Below, piece by piece: positions 52,335-60,610 of a stretch of DNA of 64,000 nucleotides. The stretch's first letter is position 1; every line of letters begins with the position of its first letter. The translations under genes and the position numbers were made by a program. The DNA is from an uncultured Eubacteriales bacterium (lineage in GTDB: Bacteria; Bacillota; Clostridia; Lachnospirales; Lachnospiraceae): positions 1 to 64,000 of the forward strand of contig CASDTX010000029.1 of assembly GCA_949283695.1 (NCBI GenBank). Direction: 5' to 3'. Below the pieces are notes generated by a model. It ran no database searches and had not been told where the DNA came from. It saw only the letters and a program-made list of their open reading frames with translations.

Positions 52335-53465
52335 TTAATAATTCCCGAGGATCTTCAGGTTCTTCGCCTCTTCCCGCAGTCCCCGGATCGCGTTTTTCAC
52401 CGCCGCTTCCTCGAGATTTCCCTCGAAATCCACAAAAAAGCAGTATTCCCAGGGCCTTCCTTTGATGGGCCTGGACTCGATCTTCGTCATATTTAAATCA
52501 TTATAGATGAAATGCGAAAGGATCTGGTACAGAGAACCGCTCTGATGAGGAACCTCGAACCGGATGCTGATCTTTGACGCGTTCCGCAGAAAGATCTTCT
52601 GGTTTGTCACCACAATAAAACGGGTCGAGTTATCCGCGTCGTCATTGATCTCCTCTACCAGGACTTCCAGCCCATGTACTTTCGCCGCGTAGGCGCTGCA
52701 CACTGCCGCCTGGGCGATGTCCTGGTCCTTCAGCACCTTTTTCGCCGCGATGGCTGTATTCACCACACTGATCTTCTGCCAGTCCGAATGGCTGTCCAGG
52801 AAGCGTGCCGTCTGCATCAGCGCCTCGGTCTTTGAATATACGCGCTGAATATCTGAGAGCTTTGCCCCCGGCAGACCGGCCAGTGTGTGTACGATCGGCA
52901 GAATGGTCTCTGCTACGATATAGTTCTCGAACTCGTCCAGCAGGTCATACATCTCAATGACCGGTCCGGCCGTAGAATTCTCAATCGGAAGAACCGCGTA
53001 ATCCGCTGACCCTTCCTCAATCGCTTCCATTGCATCCCGGAAGGTCCTTACATGGAAGCTGTTCACATCCTCCCCGAAGAACTGCTGCATGGCAGCCTGG
53101 CCGTAGGCGCCTTCCGTTCCCTGAAATACGACCCTGGCTGTCTGTTTCTCCAGGCTGTCTATGCGGATAAAGGGAAGCCGTCCCAGGGCTCCTGCCTCCA
53201 CAAGCTGCTGGTACTGCAGCTTCCGGCTCATGGACATCAGCTGCTGGTAGAGCTCCTGAATTCCTTTCTTATTGAAGTCTCCGCTTACCTGCGCGGCCAC
53301 GTCCGCCAGCTTGTCCTTCTCCCGCTGCCGGTCAAACACCTTGCGTCCTGCATTCACCTTATATTCCCCTACTTCCTCACAGACCTTCATCCGTTTCTCG
53401 TAGAGTTCGGCAATCTGATGATCAATCTCATCCAGCTGTGTTCTTAATTCTTCAAGCGCTGCCAT
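52335..53465 (-). CDS. pheA: Bifunctional chorismate mutase / prephenate dehydratase
   Basis: 376 residues leading to phenylpyruvate. The AroQ mutase domain is residues 1-90 (ELRTQLDEIDHQIAELYEKRMKVCEEVGEYK). The dehydratase domain starts ARVVFQGTEGAYGQAAM and has YAVLPIENSTAGPV and the catalytic Thr in NSTRFIVV. A C-terminal ACT domain (FEVPHQSGSLYQILSHFIYNDLNMTKIESRPIKGRPWEYCFFVDF) contains the ESRP Phe-binding motif, so feedback inhibition by phenylalanine is expected. Start: ATG at 53465 with AGGAG ahead. Confidence 0.95.
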   Translation of the reverse strand: MAALEELRTQLDEIDHQIAELYEKRMKVCEEVGEYKVNAGRKVFDRQREKDKLADVAAQVSGDFNKKGIQELYQQLMSMSRKLQYQQLVEAGALGRLPFIRIDSLEKQTARVVFQGTEGAYGQAAMQQFFGEDVNSFHVRTFRDAMEAIEEGSADYAVLPIENSTAGPVIEMYDLLDEFENYIVAETILPIVHTLAGLPGAKLSDIQRVYSKTEALMQTARFLDSHSDWQKISVVNTAIAAKKVLKDQDIAQAAVCSAYAAKVHGLEVLVEEINDDADNSTRFIVVTNQKIFLRNASKISIRFEVPHQSGSLYQILSHFIYNDLNMTKIESRPIKGRPWEYCFFVDFEGNLEEAAVKNAIRGLREEAKNLKILGNY

Positions 53466-53624
53466 TTTATTTTTCTCCTGTCTTCTGAATATCACTTTCC
53501 CTTAGTGTCGGCGGACAAGGGGCAGCACACCTCTTGTACACCTACGCTTACCAAGTATATTACATTTTTTCCGCAAAATCTACGTTTCCTTGCAAATTCG
53601 AATCCGACGGAACACAGTTATCGG

Positions 53625-53653
53625 TTGAAAATCCTTTCGTTTTAGTATATGAT
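53625..53653 (+). promoter_or_regulatory. Promoter of the nitroreductase gene
   Basis: TTGAAA (53625-53630), 17 bp, TATGAT (53648-53653), about 29 bp before the ATG. It may also drive pyrB. Confidence 0.7.
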
Positions 53654-53681
53654 TATGTGGAGAATTTAGGGAGGTACACAA

Positions 53682-54218
53682 ATGAACGTTACAGAATGTT
53701 TAAAAACCCGAAGAAGTATCCGTCGGTTTAAAGCGGATTCTGTTGACCATTCTATCATTGACTCTGTCGTTTCATCGGCATCTTATTCCCCTTCCTGGAA
53801 GAACACCCAGATCACCCGTTATACCGCAGTTGAAGATCCCGCTCTGCTCGCAGAGATCGCGGAGAACTATACGCCGGACTTCAACGCGCAGATCATCCGT
53901 CAGGCGCCTGTTCTGATGGCGGTCAGCTATGTCAAAGGCCGCTGCGGCTATGAGCGGGACGGCTCCTTTTCTACGAAGAAAGAGGACCGCTGGCAGATGT
54001 TCGACGCGGGCATAGCCTGCCAGAGCTTCTGTCTGGCTGCCTGGGACAAGGGACTGGGGACAGTCATTATGGGAATATTCGATGAAGACGGAATCGCAGA
54101 CCTGCTCGGCATTCCCGAAGATCAGGAGCTTGCCGCTCTGATCGCTGTGGGATATCCGGATATTGAGCCGGCCGCCCCGAAACGAAAGTCCGTGGAGCAG
54201 CTTCTTCAGTACAGATAA
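53682..54218 (+). CDS. Nitroreductase family FMN protein
   Basis: 178 residues, begins MNVTECLKTRRSIRRFKADSVDHSIIDSVVSSASYSPSWKNTQ, the R-S-R-F flavin contact of the family, and has GIACQSFCLAAWDKGLGTVIMG and ALIAVGYPDIEPAAPKRKSVEQLL. Uses FMN and NAD(P)H; substrate unknown. AGGGAGG lies seven bases before the ATG. It is followed 72 bp on by pyrB, with only a small 7-bp hairpin between them, so cotranscription is possible. Confidence 0.9.
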   Translation: MNVTECLKTRRSIRRFKADSVDHSIIDSVVSSASYSPSWKNTQITRYTAVEDPALLAEIAENYTPDFNAQIIRQAPVLMAVSYVKGRCGYERDGSFSTKKEDRWQMFDAGIACQSFCLAAWDKGLGTVIMGIFDEDGIADLLGIPEDQELAALIAVGYPDIEPAAPKRKSVEQLLQYR

Positions 54219-54290
54219 ACAGAGAACTGATTCATTCATAACAGATAGATTCAAGGGATACGTTCCTGTATCCCACAAGGAGGTTACGAT

Positions 54291-55211
54291 ATGAGACATT
54301 TAATGAGTCCGCTGGATTTCTCAGTGGAAGAGCTTGACAAACTGCTGGATCTGGCACAGGATATCGAGGCACACAGAGAGAAATACGCCCATGCCTGCGA
54401 GGGGAAAAAGCTTGCAACTCTTTTCTACGAGCCAAGTACCCGCACCCGCTTAAGCCATGAGGCGGCTATGCTCAACCTGGGCGGAAGCGTGATGGGATTC
54501 TCCTCCGCTGACTCCAGTTCTGCCGCAAAAGGCGAGAGCGTATCCGATACGATCCGCACCGTCTCCTGCTATGCAGACATCTGTGCCATGCGCCATCCCA
54601 AAGAAGGAGCGCCCATGGTTGCCTGCCAGCATTCTTCCATCCCGGTGATCAATGCCGGAGACGGCGGACACCAGCATCCGACTCAGACACTGACAGATCT
54701 CTTGACAATCCGCAGCTTAAAAGGCCGTTTGGACAATCTGACCATCGGTCTGTGCGGCGACCTGAAATTCGGCCGCACCGTTCACTCACTGATCAATGCA
54801 CTGGTCAGATACGAGAACATCCGCTTCATTCTGATCTCTCCGGAAGAGCTCCGGCTCCCGGAATACATCCGCCACGATGTGCTTGACCGCAATCAGGTTC
54901 CCTACGAGGAAGTCGTGCGGCTGGAGGACGCGATGCCGAAGCTGGACATCCTCTATATGACACGTGTGCAGAAAGAGCGCTTCTTCAACGAAGAAGACTA
55001 TGTACGCATGAAAGATTTCTATATTCTGGACCGGGCGAAGATGAAGCTTGCCCCCAAGGATATGTATGTACTCCACCCGCTTCCGCGTGTGAACGAGATC
55101 TCCGTAGAAGTGGATGATGATCCGAGAGCGGCATATTTCCGCCAGGTACAGTACGGAGTCTACGTGCGTATGGCACTGATACTCACACTTCTTGATATCC
55201 ACGTGGACTGA
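54291..55211 (+). CDS. pyrB: Aspartate carbamoyltransferase catalytic subunit
   Basis: 306 residues; makes carbamoyl-aspartate in pyrimidine synthesis. Carbamoyl-phosphate motif [23 protein letters not shown], the catalytic-loop segment [35 protein letters not shown] and [11 protein letters not shown] are all intact. AAGGAGG seven bases before the ATG. The presence of pyrI shows an E. coli-like allosteric holoenzyme. Confidence 0.97.
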   Translation: MRHLMSPLDFSVEELDKLLDLAQDIEAHREKYAHACEGKKLATLFYEPSTRTRLSHEAAMLNLGGSVMGFSSADSSSAAKGESVSDTIRTVSCYADICAMRHPKEGAPMVACQHSSIPVINAGDGGHQHPTQTLTDLLTIRSLKGRLDNLTIGLCGDLKFGRTVHSLINALVRYENIRFILISPEELRLPEYIRHDVLDRNQVPYEEVVRLEDAMPKLDILYMTRVQKERFFNEEDYVRMKDFYILDRAKMKLAPKDMYVLHPLPRVNEISVEVDDDPRAAYFRQVQYGVYVRMALILTLLDIHVD

Positions 55212-55376
55212 CAGAGGCAGCGTAAGACAGAACTTACGCATACCGCTGAAGCCCTGAGAGGATCTCTGTAAGAGACCGCAAGTCAACCGCTCCGATGCAG
55301 ACATTAGGGAGCATCAAACCGGCAGCGATGCAGGCCTGTCCGCCTGGTCCGCTGCCTGCGGGAAGAAAGAAAGGAA
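55212..55376 (+). promoter_or_regulatory. Structured spacer between pyrB and pyrI
   Basis: A 165-nt gap without a gene. It holds a 7-bp perfect hairpin (55220-55239), a sequence AGCCCTGAGAGGAT (55250-55263) that matches 12 of 14 positions of the PyrR-binding consensus, and a strong two-part hairpin (55321-55356, GGCAGCG/CGCTGCC outside, CAGGC/GCCTG inside) just before the pyrI SD. No terminator T-run. Confidence 0.45.
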
Positions 55377-55382
55377 ATGAAC

Positions 55383-55826
55383 ATGGTTAAAAATACACTG
55401 AATGTAGGACGCATCTCCGAAGGATTTGTACTTGATCATATCGAGGCAGGCAAAAGCATGGAAATCTATAAATACCTGCATCTCGACAAACTGGACTGCT
55501 GTGTGGCCATCATTAAGAATGCCCGAAGCAATAAAATGGGGAAAAAGGACATCATGAAAATCGAGTGTCCCATTGATTTCATGGATCTGGATATCCTTGG
55601 TTTCATTGACCACAATATCACTGTCAATATTATTGAAAACGGAGAGATTATTTCCAAGAAACCTCTCTCCCTTCCGAAAGAGATCCGGAACGTGATCCGG
55701 TGCAAGAATCCCCGGTGCATCACTTCCATTGAGCAGGGGCTGGATCATATCTTTGTTCTTACCGATGAAGAGAATCAGATCTACCGCTGCAAATACTGCG
55801 AAGAGAAATACCGCAGACACAGATAA
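55383..55826 (+). CDS. pyrI: Aspartate carbamoyltransferase regulatory subunit
   Basis: 147 residues. The N-terminal allosteric domain (VKNTLNVGRISEGFVLDHIEAGKSMEIYKYL) binds nucleotides. The C-terminal zinc domain has CKNPRC and, 29 residues on, CKYCEEKY, giving the four Cys ligands needed to contact PyrB. The ATG at 55383 has AAGGAA seven bases ahead; an ATG two codons earlier is too close to it. Followed by a perfect 10-bp hairpin (about 55846-55872) and a shared terminator. Confidence 0.96.
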   Translation: MVKNTLNVGRISEGFVLDHIEAGKSMEIYKYLHLDKLDCCVAIIKNARSNKMGKKDIMKIECPIDFMDLDILGFIDHNITVNIIENGEIISKKPLSLPKEIRNVIRCKNPRCITSIEQGLDHIFVLTDEENQIYRCKYCEEKYRRHR

Positions 55827-55845
55827 ATCACAGCCGCTGCGGCAG

Positions 55846-55872
55846 AACGAGTTCCGCTTGCAGAACTCGTTC
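55846..55872 (+). other. Hairpin after pyrI
   Basis: Perfect 10-bp stem GAACGAGTTC/GAACTCGTTC with a loop of about seven bases, about 20 bp past the pyrI stop, lacking a T-run. It may stabilise the mRNA end ahead of the terminator at 55904-55954. Confidence 0.45.
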
Positions 55873-55903
55873 CCCGGCGCGGCCGCTTTGGCGGCAGGAA
55901 TCT

Positions 55904-55954
55904 AAAAAAGCAGAAAACAGACTCCTTGACAGACCGTCTGTTCTCTGCTTTTTT
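55904..55954. terminator. Bidirectional terminator between pyrI and the DAHP synthase gene
   Basis: A 14-bp stem with one mismatch (55909-55922 with 55936-55949) is flanked by six A on the left and five T on the right, so it works on both strands for the convergent genes. Confidence 0.85.
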
Positions 55955-55970
55955 CATTCGTTTCTCATCA

Positions 55971-57002
55971 TCAGCACACTTCCGCGATCTGATAAATCAG
56001 CCGCTCGGTATCCTCCCATCCGAGACACGGATCAGTAATCGACTTGCCGTATACCCGGTTGTCATCGATCTTCTGGCAGCCTTCCTCCAGATAACTCTCG
56101 ATCATCACTCCCTTGATCAGCTTCTTTAATTCCGGATTGTAATTCCTGCTGTGGAGCACCTCACTGACGATCCGGATCTGCTCTTTAAACTGCTTGTTGG
56201 AGTTGGAATGATTCGCATCCACAATGGCAGCCGGATTCTGAAGGTCCCGCTTCTGATACAGGTCCAGAAGCCGCACCAGGTCCTCGTAATGATAGTTGGG
56301 GATGCAGGTGCCGTACTTGTCCACCCCGCCCCGGAGAATCACATGTGCCAGCTCGTTTCCGTCGGTTGTCACATCCATGCCCCGGTAGATAAACGTATGG
56401 GAACTCTGGGCTGCCACCACAGAGTTCAGCATCACGGAGAAGTCCCCGCTGGTGGGATTCTTCATTCCCACCGGAATATCCATGCTGCTGGCCGTGAGCC
56501 GGTGCTGCTGGTTCTCCACAGAACGGGCCCCGATGGCCTCGTAGGAAAGGATATCATCCAGGTAGCTCCTGTTCTCCGGATAAAGCATCTCGTCGGCCGC
56601 TGTCAGCCCGCTCTCCCGGATGGCCCGGGTGTGCATCCTGCGGATGGCGATAATCCCGGCCAGAAGGTCCGGGGCCTGATCCGGCCGGGGCTGATGGAGC
56701 ATCCCTTTGTAGCCCTCGCCTGTGGTCCTCGGCTTATTCGTATAGATGCGCGGAATCACCAGAATCCGGTCAGACACCTTCTCGCTGACCGCGGCCAGCC
56801 TGCTCACATATTCGCATACAGAGTCTTCGTTATCTGCCGAACAAGGGCCTGCAATCACAACAAACTTATCCGACTTCCCGGTGAAAATATCCCGGATCTC
56901 TCTGTCTCTTCTTTCCTTAAGCGACAAAATATCCTCCGAAAGAGGATATTCCGCTTTCAGATCTGCCGGCAGGGGCAGCTCTGCATTTATGTTCATTCCC
57001 AT
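55971..57002 (-). CDS. 3-deoxy-7-phosphoheptulonate synthase (DAHP synthase)
   Basis: 343 residues of the AroF/AroG/AroH type; condenses phosphoenolpyruvate and erythrose-4-phosphate, first step to chorismate. Seen: FVVIAGPCSADNEDSVCEY, IPRIYTNKPRTTGEGYKGM, SYEAIGARSVENQQHR, GMKNPTSGDFSVMLN, IVDANHSNSNKQF, GVMIESYLEEGCQ and SITDPCLGWEDTERLI. Start: ATG at 57002 with CGGAGG 10 bases ahead; an upstream GTG abuts the SD. It lies 38 bp after the RNase P RNA gene with no visible promoter of its own, so it may be transcribed from the rnpB promoter. Confidence 0.93.
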   Translation of the reverse strand: MGMNINAELPLPADLKAEYPLSEDILSLKERRDREIRDIFTGKSDKFVVIAGPCSADNEDSVCEYVSRLAAVSEKVSDRILVIPRIYTNKPRTTGEGYKGMLHQPRPDQAPDLLAGIIAIRRMHTRAIRESGLTAADEMLYPENRSYLDDILSYEAIGARSVENQQHRLTASSMDIPVGMKNPTSGDFSVMLNSVVAAQSSHTFIYRGMDVTTDGNELAHVILRGGVDKYGTCIPNYHYEDLVRLLDLYQKRDLQNPAAIVDANHSNSNKQFKEQIRIVSEVLHSRNYNPELKKLIKGVMIESYLEEGCQKIDDNRVYGKSITDPCLGWEDTERLIYQIAEVC

Positions 57003-57040
57003 CTGGTCCACGCCTCCGTCTTCTGTCGTAAATAAAAGGT

Positions 57041-57406
57041 GTTAAGCAAGACGATAAGCCGGGTTATGTCGCGGACGATCATCTATCTAGGCACAGCGTC
57101 GCCGCTGAGCTCAAGCGACCAACCTGAAGCGTGACGGGCCGCCACATTGCTTCGATCCGGTCTTGCTTCGGATGGGGTTTACATGTGCCCTCTCTGTTAC
57201 CAGCGAGGCGGTAGTCTCTTACACTGCCTTTCCACCCTTACCCGGATAAAACACACAAGCGCTTCTCCCGGGCGGTTTATTTCTGTTGCACTGGCCTTGG
57301 AGTCGCCTCCACCGGACGTTATCCGGCATCCTGCCCTGTGAAGCCCGGACTTTCCTCGTCTGCAGCCTTTCGGCATTCGCAGCCGCGATCGTCTGTCTTA
57401 CTTAAC
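57041..57406 (-). ncRNA. rnpB: RNase P RNA (bacterial type A)
   Basis: The catalytic RNA that matures tRNA 5' ends. On the minus strand, GAGGAAAGTCCGGGCT near the 5' end, AGAGACTACCGCC, AGATAGATGAT and ACATAACCCGGCTTA near the 3' end are the universally conserved regions. The two ends pair as P1 (57395-57406 with 57041-57052, 12 bp with one G-U). Length about 366 nt. Short reading frames in this region are spurious. Confidence 0.95.
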
Positions 57407-57416
57407 ACAATAACTG

Positions 57417-57422
57417 ATTATA
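57417..57422 (-). promoter_or_regulatory. -10 element of the rnpB promoter
   Basis: TATAAT on the minus strand about 10 bp before the RNase P RNA 5' end. The -35 region has no good match. Confidence 0.55.
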
Positions 57423-57480
57423 CTATACAAATCAGAAAAATACCACCCTTTCTTTCAGGCCGTTTCTTTCACCGTTTCTT

Positions 57481-57963
57481 TCAGGCCAAACCCATGCCTT
57501 CATCTACAATCAAATCTTCCCCGTCCGCCGCGGACGTGGCCAGCTGGTCGCACCGCTCGTTCTGCGGATGGCCGTCGTGTCCTTTCACCCAGTGGAAGGT
57601 CACGGCGTGGGGCTCCTTTGCCTTAAGCAGCCGCTTCCAGAGATCGACGTTTTTCACCGGTTCATTCTTGCCCCGCTTCCAGCCCTTCTTCAGCCATCCG
57701 TCCACCCAGTGCTGGTTAAACGCATTCACCACATACTGGGAATCCGAATACACTTCTACCGTACAGGGGCGGTTCAGAGCCTCCAGTCCCGCGATCACCG
57801 CCATCAGCTCCATCCGGTTGTTTGTGGTCTGCACATATCCGCAGGAGAGCTCCTTCACATGGAGTTCACCTTTGGGGTCCACGTATTCCAGCACCGCGCC
57901 GTATCCCCCGGGTCCGTCCGGATTCCCCCGCGCCGCGCCGTCTGTATAGATCTTTACAAGCAT
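57481..57963 (-). CDS. rnhA: Ribonuclease HI
   Basis: 160 residues; cleaves RNA in RNA-DNA hybrids. Catalytic residues are in place: Asp8 in [18 protein letters not shown], Glu52 in [16 protein letters not shown], Asp74 in [12 protein letters not shown], plus the His loop and last Asp in [20 protein letters not shown] basic protrusion ([16 protein letters not shown]) is present as in E. coli. It is the last gene of a minus-strand run beginning at the phosphorylase gene. Confidence 0.97.
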   Translation of the reverse strand: MLVKIYTDGAARGNPDGPGGYGAVLEYVDPKGELHVKELSCGYVQTTNNRMELMAVIAGLEALNRPCTVEVYSDSQYVVNAFNQHWVDGWLKKGWKRGKNEPVKNVDLWKRLLKAKEPHAVTFHWVKGHDGHPQNERCDQLATSAADGEDLIVDEGMGLA

Positions 57964-57981
57964 TCTCTCTTCTCCGTCTGT

Positions 57982-58680
57982 CTATTTCTCCAGAAGGAAA
58001 CTCTGTCCCTCCCGCTCAATCTTCCTAATTCTGTCTTTGTACTCTTCGGTGCATTTCTCAAGCAGCAGCCGGTCAAACACCGCGTAATTCCCCCAGAAAT
58101 GCATGGGGAAGACATGGGCTGCGGACGCCCGTTTCATAAAACAGTCCAGCCCCCAGCAGTACTGTTCTCCCAGTCTCGGATCTACCGGGACAAAGGCAAT
58201 GTCGATCTTCTCCGCCTGCAGCTTATTGATCTCCGCCTGGTAGGAGCGGCGCATTCCGGTGTTATATTCTTCCGGCTCCCCCTCCCAGTGCCACCAGTTC
58301 AGATCGCCCGCGTGATAGAGTGTTTTCCCGCCGCAGTGCACGAGGAACGCGACCCCCTCGTCATTGGAGCGCAGGGTTCTCACCCTGCATCCGGCGATCT
58401 CCTGCTCTTCATTCGGTTTCATGAATCGGATGTCCGATCCCATAGACTCTTCCCCCACCGGGATGTCCGAGGCAAGGAAAAACGTGATCTTCGCGAAATA
58501 GGTGCGGAGGGAGAAGATATCCGTTCTGTAATGATCATAATGTGCATGGCTGATAAACACAAAGAGCTTCTGATCCGGATCCATCGGGGGAAGCTCTCCT
58601 TTGTAATAATCAAACAGGAAATATCCTTCCTCCGTCTCTGTCAGGAATCCGCTGTGTCCAAGATATGTTACCTTCATCAT
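57982..58680 (-). CDS. Metallo-beta-lactamase fold hydrolase
   Basis: 232 residues. Begins KVTYLGHSGFLTETEEGYFLFDYY and has the HxHxDH metal motif in VFISHAHYDHYRTDIF, a third His region in LVHCGGKTLYHAGDLNWWHWE, and PVDPRLGEQYCWGLDCFMKRASAAHVFPMHFWGN. This is the UPF0173/UlaG-like group; substrate unknown. Its ATG overlaps the stop of the Mog-like gene by four bases. Confidence 0.88.
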   Translation of the reverse strand: MMKVTYLGHSGFLTETEEGYFLFDYYKGELPPMDPDQKLFVFISHAHYDHYRTDIFSLRTYFAKITFFLASDIPVGEESMGSDIRFMKPNEEQEIAGCRVRTLRSNDEGVAFLVHCGGKTLYHAGDLNWWHWEGEPEEYNTGMRRSYQAEINKLQAEKIDIAFVPVDPRLGEQYCWGLDCFMKRASAAHVFPMHFWGNYAVFDRLLLEKCTEEYKDRIRKIEREGQSFLLEK

Positions 58681-59144
58681 AAATTCAGATTCTCCACCAC
58701 CTGTACTGCTTCTGTAAGGATATATTCCATATCCTCCTTTGCCGTCTTCGCACTCTCCGGCAGATTGATCAGCAGAGTCTTCCCGCGGATCCCCGCTGCC
58801 AGGCGTTCCAGCATCGCTTTCTTCGAATACCTGAGATTATATGCCCTGAGCGCCTCCGGAATCCCCGGCAGAAGCCGATCTGCCGCATCCATCAGCGCGT
58901 CCGGCGCACAGTCATCTTCCAGGTATCCCACAGCTCCTGTCGTCAGGATCAGCTCCACTGCCCCTGCGTCAGACAGCTGGCGCAGAACTGCCGCGACCAC
59001 TTCTCTTTCCTGCGGCAGAAGCCCCGCCGCCTTCACCTCAAATCCTACCTGCTCCAGCATCCTCTTCAGAGCGGACGCTGCAGCGCTCTCTGCCTTTGCC
59101 TTATAGGCGCCTGTGTCAATGGTAAATATTGCTGCTTTCATCAT
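58677..59144 (-). CDS. MoaB/Mog-like domain protein with altered motifs
   Basis: About 155 residues aligned to the molybdopterin-binding MoaB/Mog fold: LILTTGAVGYLEDDCAPDALMDAADRLLPGIPEALRAYNLRYSKKAMLERLAAGIRGKTLLINLPESAKT. The family motifs TGGTG, (R)D and LPGSP are replaced by TTGAVG, ED and LPESA, so true cofactor chemistry is doubtful. No other molybdenum genes are present here. Start: ATG at 59144 after AAAGGGG; a longer frame upstream is Lys/Arg-rich and unlike the family. Coupled to the metallo-hydrolase gene. Confidence 0.75.
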   Translation of the reverse strand: MMKAAIFTIDTGAYKAKAESAAASALKRMLEQVGFEVKAAGLLPQEREVVAAVLRQLSDAGAVELILTTGAVGYLEDDCAPDALMDAADRLLPGIPEALRAYNLRYSKKAMLERLAAGIRGKTLLINLPESAKTAKEDMEYILTEAVQVVENLNL

Positions 59145-59223
59145 CTGTACCCCTTTCTTCTTTCTTCTCCCCTGTCTGTTTGTTCCCTTCCTGTTTCCCG
59201 GTTCCTTTCGCTGCTTTTGCTGT

Positions 59224-60576
59224 TCAGCTCTCATCATCGCCCAGGATCCGCCGCACGGTCTGTTCCGCGTGCTCATAGATGGTCTCCGGCTTCTCCCCGA
59301 TGCGGAAGACGCCGTCCTGATACAGGATCCTGCCGTTAATCATTGTCATCTTAACATTCAGCTTGCTGCCGCTGTACACGATGTTCTTCTCGATATGATG
59401 CAGCGGCTGCATGTTGGGCTGGGACAGATCGATCAGAATCAGATCCGCCCGCTTCCCCGCGGTCAGCGTATCGCATCCGGCAAGTCCCATGGCGCGGGCG
59501 CCGTTCACAGTCGCCATCTTCAGCACGTCCATTGCGGGCACGGCCTCCGGATCATTGCAGACCACCTTCTGAAGCCCGGTCACGAGGAACATCTCCCGGA
59601 ACATGTCCAGACAGTTGTTGCTGGCCGGCCCGTCCGTTCCGATTGCCACCGGGATTCCCAGATCCAGATAGCGTTTCACCGGTGCGATGCCGCTCGCCAG
59701 CTTTAAGTTTGATGCCGGATTGGTCACCACACAGATTCCCCGCTCTTTGAGAATCCGGAAATCATCCTCATCCATATGCACCCCGTGGAACAGTCCTCCT
59801 CCGTGGCGGAACAGTCCCAGAGAATCCATATAGGCCACCGGCGTCATGCCGGAACGCTCCCGGCACTCTTCTACTTCCTTCCTGGTCTCTGAACAGTGGA
59901 CGTAGACCGGCGCCTGATAGTTCTCCGCCAGAGCCGCGATCTCCTCCATCAGCCTGCGGCTGGTTGTATATTCCGCGTGGAATCCGATCTGGTATGACAG
60001 AAGACTCTCCGGATCCTTGTTGTACGCCAGATAGTCCCGCTCCATATCCCCCACGGTTCCTCCGAAATCATTGAGATCCCCGCAGAACACCATGCGGAAT
60101 CCGCTCTCTTCCGCCGCCCGGGCGCTGTCCGCCTTCTTCATGTACATATCAAACGCAGCAGTTATTCCGCTGGTCAGATACTCCATCACAGCCAGCTTGG
60201 TCAGCCAGTACACGTCCTCTTCGGTCAGCTTGGCCTCAGCGGGAAATACTTTGTCATACAGCCACTCCTGCAGCTTCATGTCGTCCGCATAGGACCGCAG
60301 GAATGTCATCGGGGAATGGGTGTGAGCGTTCTTGAAGCCCGGCATAATCAGATTGCCGCCGGCATCCATCTCCTCATCCCACACGGTCTGGTTCTCTCCT
60401 CCCGGTCCTTCCGCTGTCCGGGCTGCTGTTCCCTGACAGTCAGAAGGGCCGGCGTAGAGGATCTTCCCATCCTCAATCTGCAGTTCCCCCCGGAAGATGG
60501 CTCTGCCTTCTTCCATTGTCAATATTCGTGCATTATAAATTCTTGTTCTCATAGATTCTGTCTTCGTTCCTTCCAT
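59224..60576 (-). CDS. mtaD: Amidohydrolase, MTA/SAH deaminase type
   Basis: 450 residues of the TRZ/ATZ amidohydrolase group. Metal ligands: GFKNAHTHSPMTFLRSYADD, GFHAEYTTSRRL, VYVHCSETRKEVEECRE, and GTDGPASNNCLDMFRE. Most like enzymes deaminating 5'-methylthioadenosine or S-adenosylhomocysteine; guanine or cytosine-type deamination is less likely. It is 34 bp after a purine nucleoside phosphorylase, which would then split the inosine-type product. The first ATG has only a weak SD; MRTRIYNARI eight codons later (60552) is an alternative start. Confidence 0.85.
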   Translation of the reverse strand: MEGTKTESMRTRIYNARILTMEEGRAIFRGELQIEDGKILYAGPSDCQGTAARTAEGPGGENQTVWDEEMDAGGNLIMPGFKNAHTHSPMTFLRSYADDMKLQEWLYDKVFPAEAKLTEEDVYWLTKLAVMEYLTSGITAAFDMYMKKADSARAAEESGFRMVFCGDLNDFGGTVGDMERDYLAYNKDPESLLSYQIGFHAEYTTSRRLMEEIAALAENYQAPVYVHCSETRKEVEECRERSGMTPVAYMDSLGLFRHGGGLFHGVHMDEDDFRILKERGICVVTNPASNLKLASGIAPVKRYLDLGIPVAIGTDGPASNNCLDMFREMFLVTGLQKVVCNDPEAVPAMDVLKMATVNGARAMGLAGCDTLTAGKRADLILIDLSQPNMQPLHHIEKNIVYSGSKLNVKMTMINGRILYQDGVFRIGEKPETIYEHAEQTVRRILGDDES

Positions 60577-60610
60577 TCTGCCTGGTGACCGCAGTCACCT
60601 CTGCTTCTCG

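Noticed and set aside
57147-57341. 64-codon frame within the RNase P RNA
   Set aside because: Conserved RNA motifs and P1 pairing show this is rnpB.
57568-59106. 512-codon plus-strand frame opposite rnhA, the metallo-hydrolase and the Mog-like gene
   Set aside because: Runs across three real minus-strand genes and has no recognisable sequence.
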